A DNA stretch of 64,000 bases. Source: JAAEPI01 sp965212145. GTDB taxonomy: Bacteria > Bacteroidota > Bacteroidia > Cytophagales > Cyclobacteriaceae. Positions 44,801-54,400 of this stretch are shown one piece after another. The notes under the pieces were generated by a model. It did not search any database, was not told the DNA's origin, and was given only the letters and a program-made list of their open reading frames with translations. Where the stretch lies: positions 744,001 to 808,000 of the forward strand of contig CBDBUY010000009.1 in NCBI GenBank assembly GCA_965212145.1. The letters are read 5' to 3'. The position numbers and the translations under genes are program-made. The stretch's first letter is position 1, and each line of letters opens with the position of its first letter.

Positions 44801-45911
44801 AAGAAGAGTAGAGTCAAATGACACGCTGAGATTAGAAAATCTCCCAAATCGAATCGAGCAGTTTCGTTTTGGAGGAAAGGATTTTAGTGTCCCGCTAAAT
44901 CAAGGATACACATTCGACGTTGGGAGTTATGAGGTCAATCACCCAAGCAACCTCATTGATCTAAAAGAGGTCAAACTCAATACAAGTTATTCTAAGGAGG
45001 AGTTTTCAGAAATCATTGATTCGCAAACAGACTGGTTCGATCTATCTGTAGAGCAAGTTGCAATTTCCCCAAAGGATTTTTCCGAGATGATCTCAGGAAA
45101 CAACTATCATCTTGAGCAGGTTAACGTAAACGGCTTGGATGCGCTCATTTATCGAGACAAGAACGTTGCGGTGACAGAGCAAATCATGCATCCCCTGCCG
45201 CAATCTGAGCTGCGTAATTTGAAGATTCCGCTGCAGATAGATTCGCTCGTTATGAATGGAGATCTCATTTATCAGGAAAAAGCTGTCGATGGTGATGAGG
45301 CAGGAGTGATGACTTTTAATGACCTGGATTTACGCCTTTCCAATGTGAAAACGCGACCCGAACAAAACGAAATAATGAAGATGATCTCTCAAGGAAATCT
45401 AATGAATTCAGGAGCGTTTAAAGTTGACGGACAATTTCAATTGAATAACCCATATGATCAATTCTCCCTCACAGGCTCGTTGGCTGATTTTCAACTTGAT
45501 TCCCTGAATCGGATGCTGATGCCAGTAGCGAATGTCCGTGTCAATAAAGGTTTTGCTGATCAGCTATTCTTCAATTTCATAGCTAATGATACGCTGGCAC
45601 AGGGAGAGATGCGATTCAAATACAATGATCTCAGGATTCGAATTATGAATGCAAAAACTCACGAAAAGGGTGGACTGGGTACCGGCATCAAATCTTTCTT
45701 TGCGAACACTTTTGTGGTCAAACGGAAGAATCCCACGTTCCTTTTTTTAAGGAAGGGGACGATTTTCTATCACCGTGACAACTCGAAGGCCATTTTTAAT
45801 TATTGGGCGAAATCCCTGCTGAGCGGCTCTGTAAGTAGTATTGGTATCCATAAATCAGACAAAGAGGAAAAGAAATTCGAGCGGTTTCTTGATGCTAGGA
45901 AGGAGGACTGA
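41880..45911 (+). CDS. AsmA/DUF748-like large periplasmic protein
   Basis: 1343 residues. One N-terminal helix (about 10-32), then a very long beta-rich region. The first repeat unit YYQLDFKELKLNPFKKRITV is the AsmA/DUF748 opening, and similar LDSLxxxG-type strands recur. Such proteins span the periplasm and are thought to carry phospholipids between membranes (AsmA/TamB superfamily). Start choice: TAA at 41859-41861 closes the frame and the first ATG is residue 33, inside the helix end, so TTG 41880 is the only start that keeps the membrane anchor. Function is inferred from fold pattern. Confidence 0.75.
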   Translation: MKKPTFNWRITVPISSIVLLAAIGFGVFFIGKMFASDILNELVVRETKGYYQLDFKELKLNPFKKRITVNDLVLRPDESKNFAELGLTNLYEIELGQLVIDFESIYGFYFDKELDISNVRIVDPYINMVKLKASKGTKFSMEAGDLYQAISDYLEVLKIDYFHIQDGALDYSQNDFSLGNIDFVVQNLLMDSTNRQNKVFYSESIELEVRNQKFNLPDGIHTIMFESFLLSTKDSVLRFKNFQLVPSPESGVTFEGDNEVNVYNIQVPELSLKGIDYVAAYQENKLRVEELFLKEPTVFLDDESHGEQKTREDDNSVMALIFQVFSSLEVGKLIIEQAHIDLKLDGQKNYQRLKAEETNMIFEEIRIDTSNYRFHSRHQYFKNIVLDLHNYEYFLPDSVHVAAFDLLRLNSLKEQVLLQNLTISPKLAHDSDFTTFEMLIPALAIRGVDFRQALTERRLEADTMSLAITLLESENRKSQGKKGGGFDIGRLHQVIKPYFESVDVGKILLRGRKWDPVDALHIGAIDMEVDRLRLNARTKSWTDFIGALDVDMSDFKLDQDSLKIDGAAMNGNLNSFFLADWRVNVNNSKQKINGKVDTLRISGVTIDSVMRGKANYFTRAELIRPVVQFDLISGDSSGKFEDHIEKELLVVDANISGTYDDWTFSIQELTTDVFEGDSTAFRSLESRNIDVKNEGLNHRLAFSRWNYDTLGGEMDFHDLRITPLKQDSSKSLLDASVGFIGLKDFEQAQFFNHQHLILSELKILDPDIKLFLTQNTGAKAPKEEGKLTAEIEKVLFDTAYLEVMGLGPELQKVILQDAVVELSALNYPGDLIGPDRFLFSENAEIDIASISPKLASGMETEVVGFSYSSSNKALKIDSVALKSKDGRLKSTLINTGIEGFNLEALQRGDLIGDSIRVGKVYGENHLVKRDNPNGEFSHVGSVSIKAVSLPEIQWEIIDDENEKAFDLNDAYIEVRRVESNDTLRLENLPNRIEQFRFGGKDFSVPLNQGYTFDVGSYEVNHPSNLIDLKEVKLNTSYSKEEFSEIIDSQTDWFDLSVEQVAISPKDFSEMISGNNYHLEQVNVNGLDALIYRDKNVAVTEQIMHPLPQSELRNLKIPLQIDSLVMNGDLIYQEKAVDGDEAGVMTFNDLDLRLSNVKTRPEQNEIMKMISQGNLMNSGAFKVDGQFQLNNPYDQFSLTGSLADFQLDSLNRMLMPVANVRVNKGFADQLFFNFIANDTLAQGEMRFKYNDLRIRIMNAKTHEKGGLGTGIKSFFANTFVVKRKNPTFLFLRKGTIFYHRDNSKAIFNYWAKSLLSGSVSSIGIHKSDKEEKKFERFLDARKED

Positions 45912-46006
45912 CTTAAGCAGAGCCTGTCCTGTTTCATTTAGACTGATGTGTTTTTGATGTAGTGTATTCTGATCAGACGTTCAATTCGAATTCATAATTT
46001 AGTAAC

Positions 46007-49000
46007 ATGATAAAGAGCCAAGTCAAATATTTAATTCTTTTATTGATTTTAGTATCCACAATTGCGGAGGGTCAAACTATAAGTGTAGGAAGCGGAAGTT
46101 ATACCACTGCATTTCCAGGTACTGATGAAGCAGGCAGGAATGGTTTCCCTGCTGGATCTCCTCAGTTGACAGGGAATGCCTTGGGGAAACCAGTTCCTAC
46201 CAATGACTGGTGGTCGAAAGTCCTCATCGAAAATCATGCGGACAACCTCTACAATTACCCCATGGCCATGACCACTATCAATGCCGGATTGACTGTCAAT
46301 TACATTCCTTTCGGAGTGATTGGCGGTTCACTTCAACCCATCGAGGTGGGAGTTACAGGCTTGGATGCCAGTCAGGCCAAGGTCGCAGACTATTCGGACT
46401 GGACAGTCACAATGGACTGGTCAGAAAAATTCCAGGCAACTTCCGGAATCGCCATGCCTTTTCTGTATTTCACCAAAGCAAGTTCGGAAACGGCACAAGT
46501 CCTGATCAGAAGCGGTAATGTTAGCGTCAGCAATGAAAAGATCATTATAGAAAATGCCTCCTCGGGAGCTGATTTTGTTGTTTACGGGCCCTCTGGAAGT
46601 ACCTGGTCTCAAGATGGTCAGGTGTATACATCAAGCCTCAATGGGGCCAATTACTGGTCCATGGTGATGCTGCCACAAGAAACGACGGATGTTTCGGCAA
46701 AAGCGGCCGAATACCAGCAGTACGCCTATGTCTTCCCTACCAACACCACGACCAATTGGAATTACAATGAAACCAGCTCCGTCATGCGCACGGATTTTAC
46801 GGTCGAGTATGAGGTCAAAGAGGGCGAAAGTGAAAATACAATCATGGGACTTTTACCGCATCAGTGGTCACATTTGGCATCCGATTCACCTCAGCCAAAT
46901 GGAGATATTTACGATAACGTCCGTGGGGAAATCAAGACCTTGGTCGGGAGTTCGTTTAGCGTAGAATACAGTTTTCATGGCATTCTTCCCACATTGCCAT
47001 ACTTGTCTAATTACAGCGACGGATTCAATGTTTCCGCTTTAAACGATAAGGTCAATTTTTTGCAAAATGAACAACTGAGCACCTGGACAGACTCTTACAA
47101 TGAGGGCCAGGTCATGAATCGACTCATTCAGACCGCTCGAATTGCGGACAAGATGGGAAACATCGAAGCAAGGGACAAAATGATCGCTACCATCAAGGAG
47201 CGCCTTGAAGACTGGCTGACCGCTGAAGGGGGTGAAGTGGCCTTTCTCTTTTATTACAATTCAGACTGGTCTGCCATGTTGGGCTACCCAGCCGGGCACG
47301 GACAAGACACCAATATCAACGACCATCATTTTCATTGGGGGTATTTCATTCATGCAGCGGCATTCCTGGAACAGTACGAACAGGGTTGGTCTGAGCAGTG
47401 GGGCCCTATGATCAACTACCTTGTCAGAGATGCCGCTTCAGATAATCGCGACGATCCGCTCTTTCCCTTTTTAAGAAATTTTAGTCCGTACGCCGGGCAC
47501 TGTTGGGCTAACGGCTTTGCCACATTTCCACAAGGCAATGACCAGGAGTCTACCTCTGAGAGTATGCAGTTTAATTCCTCGCTCATTCATTGGGGAAGTG
47601 TTACCGGCAATGATGCTATTCGTGATTTGGGCATCTATCTGTATACCACCGAACAATCTGCCGTCGAAGAATATTGGTTTGATACCGAGGAACGAATCTT
47701 TCCTGAGAACCAATATTCACTTGTTTCACGGGTTTGGGGAAATTCCTATGACAATGGGACCTTCTTCACGGCGGACATAGCTGCGTCCTACGGCATTGAG
47801 CTGTACCCGATTCACGGTGGATCCATGTACCTGGGACATGATGTTGCCTACGCTGAGAAATTATGGGCTGAGATCGAAACGAATACCGGCATACTTGAAA
47901 ATGAGGTGAACCCGAACCTTTGGCACGACATCATGTATCAGTATTTGGCTTTCATTGACCCGCAGAAGGCCATCGATTTGTACAACTCAAACCCTGATCG
48001 GATTCTCAAATTCGGTGTGTCCGATGCTCAGACCTATTATTGGATTCACTCGATGAACGCTATGGGAAATGTGGATGCCTCAATTACAGCTGATCATCCA
48101 TTGGCTGTGGCCTTCAATAAGGACGGAAATTACACCTATGTGGCGCACAATTATTCTGATACCGAAATAACCGTGACGTTTTCCGATGAGACAGAACTGG
48201 TGGTTCCGGCCCGCAGTATGGCCACCAACAAAGACGTAAGCATTTCAGGTACTTTGACTTCAAGTTTTCAAAGTGCATATTCCGGCGGAAGCGTGGACTT
48301 AACGCTTGTGACCGAAAGCGAGGGAATCAGCAAGGTGGAATTTTATAGAGATGGCAACTTAATTGGTGAGGACCTCACAGCTCCGTTTGAATTTAAAGCA
48401 AGCCAATTGCAATCGGGTATCCGCGGATTTTATGCGAAACTATATGAAGGTGAAAATTTTGATCTGTCCAATATTGTGAACGTCACGGTCGGTACTCAAA
48501 TAGCCTATTCAGGAGCGCCTACTACAATTCCGGGTGTCATAGAAGCTGGACATTACGACAAGTTTGAAGGCGCCAAAGGACAAGGCATATCGTATGTAGA
48601 TACTTCTCCAGGAAACAATGGCGATTTCAGAACCGATGAGGACGTAGACTCAGAGCTTTCCACGACCGAGGGTGCGACCATTGGTTGGATCGCAGGAGGT
48701 GAATGGGTGGAATACACGATCAACGTGGACAATTCAGGTTACTACGAAATGGCTTTTCGATTTGCATCTGATAATCAAAACGGAGGAGGACCATTTCACG
48801 TCGAATTGGATGGTACACCGATTACTGAAGACATTTTTCCAACCTATACAACCGGTTGGGACGATTGGGAAACTATGACAGTGGCAGATTTGGAAATGCC
48901 TCAGGGCAAACATGTCCTTAGGTTGGTATTTGATGGCGGGGAGTTCAACATCGCCAGAATGACGTTTACTTATCAGGGAGAGTTGCCATACGGTCCGCCA

Positions 49001-50734
49001 TTGGCGAATGCCGGTGATAACATTTCTGTGATCCTTCCGAGTGCTTCTACTATGCTGGATGGATCACTAAGTTCAGATCCCGATGAGGATGTTTTGACTT
49101 TTAACTGGGAACAAGTTAACGGTCCGTCTGTCGTAACATTTGATGATGCCGGGTTATCTCAGCCTATCATCTCCAACCTGGAAAAAGGAATCTACACGAT
49201 GAAACTTACAGTCAGTGATCAAACTCACAGCTCATCTGATGAAGTACTGGTTGTGGTTTCGGAGACCGGCAACCTGGAGCCGAGCGTGAATATCACCAGT
49301 CCCACCAATAACTCCAGTTTCCGAGAAGGAACGGCCATTGAAATAACGGCCACAGCTTCTGATCTGGAAGGAGACGTGACTTTGGTTGAATTCTTCGATG
49401 GTGAAACCAAGCTAGGGGAGGACACGACCGCTCCTTTTGCCTTCACTTGGACCGATGCTTCAGTGGGTGCACACAGTTTAACTGCTGTGGCGACTGATGA
49501 GGGTGGAGCCAGCGGCACTTCATCCGTGGTGGTTGTGACGGTTCAGGAGGTTGAATCATGTACGCAGTATTCTGATGAGTCTATCGAAGGTGAGTTTTCA
49601 ATTGGCTACCGGGTGACCTATGAATCAGTGGGAAGCTCCGTGACGGTGATTTTTGAAATGTTGGATACGGATAAAGTAGGAGTTCAGGCTTATCTGCGAC
49701 AAGAAACGCCCTTCTCTGAGACCCAATTAGAACAGGTGTCAGATAGAGTATTTGCTAAAACCTTCAATGGACTGACAGTCGGATCGACCATTAGATACGC
49801 TTGTAAGTTTGATTTTTCAGGTGGACTTGCCGTGACAAAATATTTCAGCTACGACGTGGGCTCAAGTTGTGAGGGCAATGAGGACACCACCCCTCCAACA
49901 GGGTTCACTGCCTCAGTGGGCGCAGTGACTTTCAGTTCAGTTCAGATTTTACTGAATGGATCTGATGAGACCAGCAACGTGATCTACCGAGCAACTTATG
50001 GCTCAACAACTAAGATTCTGTCCGCTGAGTCCGGTACTCAGGCTAGTTTGATTTTAAATGGTTTAACTGCAAATACCACCTACAATATCTCAGTGACCGC
50101 CACTGACCTGGCGGGTAATACTGCAGCTAACAGCCCGATTACATTGACAGCTACTACGACTGATAATGCCAATACACCTTGCGAGGGAACGGATTTCCAA
50201 GCTCAGCAGGGCTCCTTCGACGTAGGTTATAATTACACTTTTTCAACAAACGGTGGTGATGTAACGGCAACATTTGAGATTCTCGATGACAAGATTCTTG
50301 GTAATGTGTTTTTATGGAAACAGAATCCGTTTACAGAAACCCTAATGACCAACACGACAGGGAAAATTTACACAACTCTATTGACGGGACTCACCAATGG
50401 CGAAAAAATTTCCCTGGCATGCAAGTTTGAATTGCAAGGTGGTCAGGCCGTGACGAAATACTTTGAGTATACGGTAGGAGACAATTGCAGTGGAACGGTT
50501 CTGAAATCCTTTCAGGATCATGGATTGAGTATTTACCCGAACCCAGTAAAAGATGTTTTGAATATTGATTTCTCTCTTTTTGAAAGAGCCAGGATTTTCA
50601 CCGTTTCCGGGACAGAAGTTCTTCTTACAAAGCGTCAATCAATCAATCTCGATCAACTACAAACGGGCACTTATATCTTAGTGCTTTCAGGTTTAGATGG
50701 GCACGAACGGCAATTGAAGTTTGTTAAAGAATAG
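46007..50734 (+). CDS. GH81 endo-beta-1,3-glucanase (laminarinase), multidomain, T9SS-secreted
   Basis: 1575 residues. Signal peptide 1-22; GH81 catalytic domain about 30-740 (PVPTNDWWSKVL; catalytic Asp near 438 in NDHHFHWGYF; Glu cluster near 512-516 in GNDQESTSES); Ig-like 745-828; CBM6 833-990 (GWIAGGEWVEYTINV); PKD 998-1085; Ig-like 1088-1180; repeat module 1183-1288; FN3 1291-1385; second copy of the module 1390-1493; T9SS sorting domain 1505-1575 starting LSIYPNPVKD. It should cleave laminarin or callose-type glucans outside the cell. The twin modules (TKYF.Y.VG..C ending) are unassigned and may bind glucan. Confidence 0.93.
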   Translation: MIKSQVKYLILLLILVSTIAEGQTISVGSGSYTTAFPGTDEAGRNGFPAGSPQLTGNALGKPVPTNDWWSKVLIENHADNLYNYPMAMTTINAGLTVNYIPFGVIGGSLQPIEVGVTGLDASQAKVADYSDWTVTMDWSEKFQATSGIAMPFLYFTKASSETAQVLIRSGNVSVSNEKIIIENASSGADFVVYGPSGSTWSQDGQVYTSSLNGANYWSMVMLPQETTDVSAKAAEYQQYAYVFPTNTTTNWNYNETSSVMRTDFTVEYEVKEGESENTIMGLLPHQWSHLASDSPQPNGDIYDNVRGEIKTLVGSSFSVEYSFHGILPTLPYLSNYSDGFNVSALNDKVNFLQNEQLSTWTDSYNEGQVMNRLIQTARIADKMGNIEARDKMIATIKERLEDWLTAEGGEVAFLFYYNSDWSAMLGYPAGHGQDTNINDHHFHWGYFIHAAAFLEQYEQGWSEQWGPMINYLVRDAASDNRDDPLFPFLRNFSPYAGHCWANGFATFPQGNDQESTSESMQFNSSLIHWGSVTGNDAIRDLGIYLYTTEQSAVEEYWFDTEERIFPENQYSLVSRVWGNSYDNGTFFTADIAASYGIELYPIHGGSMYLGHDVAYAEKLWAEIETNTGILENEVNPNLWHDIMYQYLAFIDPQKAIDLYNSNPDRILKFGVSDAQTYYWIHSMNAMGNVDASITADHPLAVAFNKDGNYTYVAHNYSDTEITVTFSDETELVVPARSMATNKDVSISGTLTSSFQSAYSGGSVDLTLVTESEGISKVEFYRDGNLIGEDLTAPFEFKASQLQSGIRGFYAKLYEGENFDLSNIVNVTVGTQIAYSGAPTTIPGVIEAGHYDKFEGAKGQGISYVDTSPGNNGDFRTDEDVDSELSTTEGATIGWIAGGEWVEYTINVDNSGYYEMAFRFASDNQNGGGPFHVELDGTPITEDIFPTYTTGWDDWETMTVADLEMPQGKHVLRLVFDGGEFNIARMTFTYQGELPYGPPLANAGDNISVILPSASTMLDGSLSSDPDEDVLTFNWEQVNGPSVVTFDDAGLSQPIISNLEKGIYTMKLTVSDQTHSSSDEVLVVVSETGNLEPSVNITSPTNNSSFREGTAIEITATASDLEGDVTLVEFFDGETKLGEDTTAPFAFTWTDASVGAHSLTAVATDEGGASGTSSVVVVTVQEVESCTQYSDESIEGEFSIGYRVTYESVGSSVTVIFEMLDTDKVGVQAYLRQETPFSETQLEQVSDRVFAKTFNGLTVGSTIRYACKFDFSGGLAVTKYFSYDVGSSCEGNEDTTPPTGFTASVGAVTFSSVQILLNGSDETSNVIYRATYGSTTKILSAESGTQASLILNGLTANTTYNISVTATDLAGNTAANSPITLTATTTDNANTPCEGTDFQAQQGSFDVGYNYTFSTNGGDVTATFEILDDKILGNVFLWKQNPFTETLMTNTTGKIYTTLLTGLTNGEKISLACKFELQGGQAVTKYFEYTVGDNCSGTVLKSFQDHGLSIYPNPVKDVLNIDFSLFERARIFTVSGTEVLLTKRQSINLDQLQTGTYILVLSGLDGHERQLKFVKE

Positions 50735-50739
50735 GCGAA

Positions 50740-51162
50740 TTACCAGGTGGCTTTATCGAGCTTAGGATTTACTTCTGTTCTCTTGCCACTGATAATTTCA
50801 AAAGGCTGACAATAACAACTGTCAGGACAATTCATAGCTGGGCAAACTACGTCTTCTTCATCAAGCAGAAATAGACTGTAATTCCCTGGTGGTAATTCAA
50901 CCTCAAAGTCTCCGTCATTCGATGAAGTTACTTTCTTCACAAGCTTTGATGAAGCATATTCTTCAGAAGGTGAAGTGATCAAAAGAGTGATTGAAGAAGG
51001 TCTGGCCTGACAAGGAGGCACCCCCGGACTTGGCATGCAGTTACCCTCGTAAATTCCTGTTTTTCCAAATAGGACTCCTGTATTTGTGGCCGAATTTTTC
51101 GAGACCGAAGCACAACTGAAGGTCAAGGAGATCCAGATGACGTAAAATAAAAAGTATTTCAT
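50740..51162 (-). CDS. Cysteine-rich lipoprotein with carboxypeptidase-regulatory-like domain
   Basis: 140 residues. Lipobox LTFSC (cysteine about 17). The middle (SITLLITSP ... NDGDFEVELPPGNYSLFLLDEED) is a small beta-sandwich of the carboxypeptidase-regulatory type, common in surface proteins. Six more cysteines (GNC, PPC, VVC, MNC, DSC, CYC) are likely paired as disulfides. It ends 5 bp from the GH81 stop, convergent. Function unknown. Confidence 0.7.
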   Translation of the reverse strand: MKYFLFYVIWISLTFSCASVSKNSATNTGVLFGKTGIYEGNCMPSPGVPPCQARPSSITLLITSPSEEYASSKLVKKVTSSNDGDFEVELPPGNYSLFLLDEEDVVCPAMNCPDSCYCQPFEIISGKRTEVNPKLDKATW

Positions 51163-51408
51163 GCGCTAAAGATGTATAATTAGTGGAGAAATCTTATGCA
51201 ATCGTTGCAAAACGCTAAAATCATTGATTTTTATCATTTGATAACACAACGAATATTTCGTTTTTAATCGTTTCGTGATGAAAGATGAGGAGAAAATTTT
51301 ATTATGATTTTAAATATCCAATGAATCTATTGAATTTTTTTAAGTTGGTATTTTCTTCTTTGGGAAAACATATATTGCGGCCGTACTAATCATCTTAACC
51401 TAATTATT
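51163..51408. other. AT-rich intergenic region between divergent genes, no gene seen
   Basis: 246 bp, the longest gap in the window, between the divergent lipoprotein and subtilisin genes. It is AT-rich. A TTG at 51345-51347 and TATATTGC at 51371-51378 give only a weak promoter match for the subtilisin gene. No tRNA, hairpin or convincing small ORF found. Confidence 0.5.
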
Positions 51409-54400
51409 ATGACTACACGTTTGCAACGTGTGGGGACCCTGTTGCTGGTTCTCATGACGTTCACATTACAAAGTTTTGCTCAGTCCCCACTGGAAAAGCA
51501 GAACATCAGCAACAAGTACGATCAAAATAAACTTTCCCAACTACGAACACAATTCGAAGCTCAAGCCAAATCAAAGAAGGAGGAAGCAATTCGGTTGGCC
51601 GGTCAAAGGGGTTGGGATATCGTAAAGGAAAATCCTGACGGTTCTTATGATGAACTGATCGCTGTATCTAGGGACGGTCGTCCCATTTATTACACCATTT
51701 ATAACGTGGATGCAGCCAAGTCTACCAGAGCGGATCATCTGAATATCGGTGGCTCCCTCGGATTAAGCTTGGACGGACAGAATATGACCGCCCATGTTTG
51801 GGATGGAGGTCCGACCAGAACAACTCACCAGGAATTTGACGGACCGGGTGGAAACAACCGTGTGACGATCAATGATGGTGTCACTGGCCTCAATGGAAAC
51901 AGCTTTCATGCCCAGCATGTGACTGGAACTATTGTCGCTTCAGGATTTGTGGCAGCTGCCAAAGGCATGGCTCCTCAAGCACAGGCCTTAACGCACGATT
52001 GGAACAATGATCTGAGCGAGGCAACTACTGAGGCCGCTTCTGGAATGCTGTTATCTAATCACTCTTATGGATATCGTGCCGACCTGGTCCCTGACTGGTA
52101 TTTTGGAGCCTATATTGATGAGTCCCGCGATTGGGATGCTTTGATGTATAACTCCCCGTACTACCTGATGGTGGTAGCTGCCGGAAACGACGGTAACGAT
52201 AACTCATCCAATGGTAATCCGCTAAATGGTTCATCAGCCTACGATAAGTTAACAGGACACTCAACCTCCAAAAACAACATGGTGGTTGCCAATGGACAAG
52301 ATGCGAGCATCAATGCTGATGGTTCATTCAATTCAGTGACCATCAACAGCAGTAGCAGTGAAGGTCCAACTGATGACTACAGAATCAAACCTGACATTAC
52401 GGGAAATGGAACCGGCGTTTACTCTACATACGATAATTCAGACGCTGCATATAATTCTATCACTGGTACGTCCATGGCATCACCGAATGTAACCGGAACC
52501 TTATTGCTATTGCAGCAGCATTACAATAACCTAAATAGCAGCTACATGAGAGCAGCTACACTGAAAGGTTTGGCCCTACATACCGCAGATGATGCAGGTT
52601 CCTCAGGGCCGGACGTGGTTTATGGATGGGGTCTCTTAAACGCTAAGGCGGCTGCTGAGGCAATTACCGATAATGGTGGCCCATCTCTGATTCAAGAGTT
52701 GACCTTAAGTCAAGGGCAGAGCTACACAATCAATGTTGATTCTGATGGTTCTTCTCCACTTTTAGCGTCAATTTCATGGACCGATCCGGCCGGAACGGCA
52801 AATACCGGAACAGCAAACCAAACTACGCCTGTTTTGGTCAATGACCTGGATATCCGAGTGACCAAAGGAGGATCAACTTATTCCCCATACAGACTGACAG
52901 GAATCACTACGAACGGAACAGGTGACAATACTGTGGATCCATACGAGCGAGTGAATGTCAATGGTGCTTCCGGAAGCTATACAGTTACTGTGACACACAA
53001 AGGCTCATTAAGTGGGGGAAGCCAAAATTTCTCTCTAATCGTGACTGGACTTGGAGCTGCGGTTCCATGTACGGCAACTACTCCGTCAGGAGTTAGTGCT
53101 TCAAACGTTGGTTCTTCAACTGTCGATCTAACGTGGAATGCGGTTTCCGGTGCGACATATGATGTAAGATATCGAGCTACAGGAACCTCAACATGGACAA
53201 CTGTTGCTGGCGCTTCAGCTTCAATCAGTTTGTCTGGCCTGTCACCACAGACCCAGTACGAGGTACAAGTCAGAAGTAAATGTTCGGATGGCTCAAATTC
53301 TAGCTACTCAAGTTCAACGAACTTCACTACCACAGAAGTTCAGCTGAATTATTGTGCATCCAATGGAAATAACACATCAGACGAGTTCATCAGCAGAGTA
53401 CAACTTGAGAATTTAGATAATTCCACTGGGGCTTCAACCGGAGGATATGGTGATTTTACTAGTCAGGTAGCCAACCTTACCAAGGATGTGTCATCGACCA
53501 TAACCGTTACTCCAACATGGACAGGAACCGTATATAACGAAGCATATAGCGTATGGATTGATTACAATAAAGATGGAGACTTTGGCGATGCTGGAGAGCA
53601 GGTCTGGACACAGAGTGCGACACAAGCTACCCCTGTTTCAGGAAGCTTCACAGTTCCAAATTCCGCTATTGAAGGAAACACCAGAATGCGAGTTTCGATG
53701 AAATACAATGGCATTCCAACGTCCTGTGAATCTTTCCAGTACGGAGAAGTTGAGGATTACACAGTGAACATCGCAGCAAATGGAGGCGACACAGAAGCAC
53801 CAAGTGCTCCGACTAACCTTTCAGCATCCAATGTCACTGAGACTACTTTGACATTGAGTTGGACTGCAGCAACAGATAATGTTGGCGTGACTGGCTATGA
53901 TGTATACCAGGGAGCGACGAATATTGGAACGGTTACGGCTACTTCGGCGAACGTTACAGGTCTGACCTCTGGTACTTCTTACACATTTACCGTAACGGCA
54001 AAGGATGCTGCCGGAAATGAGTCGGCAGCAAGCAATGCAGTAAACGTCACAACTGCTACTCCAGGAATGAGTTGTCCAACGACCGCTTCACTACCGTATA
54101 GTGAAGGATTCGAAAGTAACGATGGGTGGACTCAGCTAACCGGTGATGACGGAAACTGGGTGAGAGATGCAAACGGTACCCCATCATCAGGTACGGGACC
54201 GAGCTCAGCGGCACAAGGATCGTATTACATGTTCCTTGAAGCCTCTACAAATGGTAGCACAGGACAAATTGGAAGTAATGCAACCGCTATTTTAGAGAGC
54301 CCATGCTTTGACCTAACCGGAGAAAGTGCAGCGACATTCTCGTTCCAATACCACATGTATGGAAACAATGTAGGTTCATTGACGGCTCAAGCTTCTTCAG

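Noticed and set aside
51163..51408. Small RNA or hidden gene in the AT-rich gap
   Set aside because: No hairpin-plus-T-run or coding frame with family features was found; only weak promoter-like sequence.
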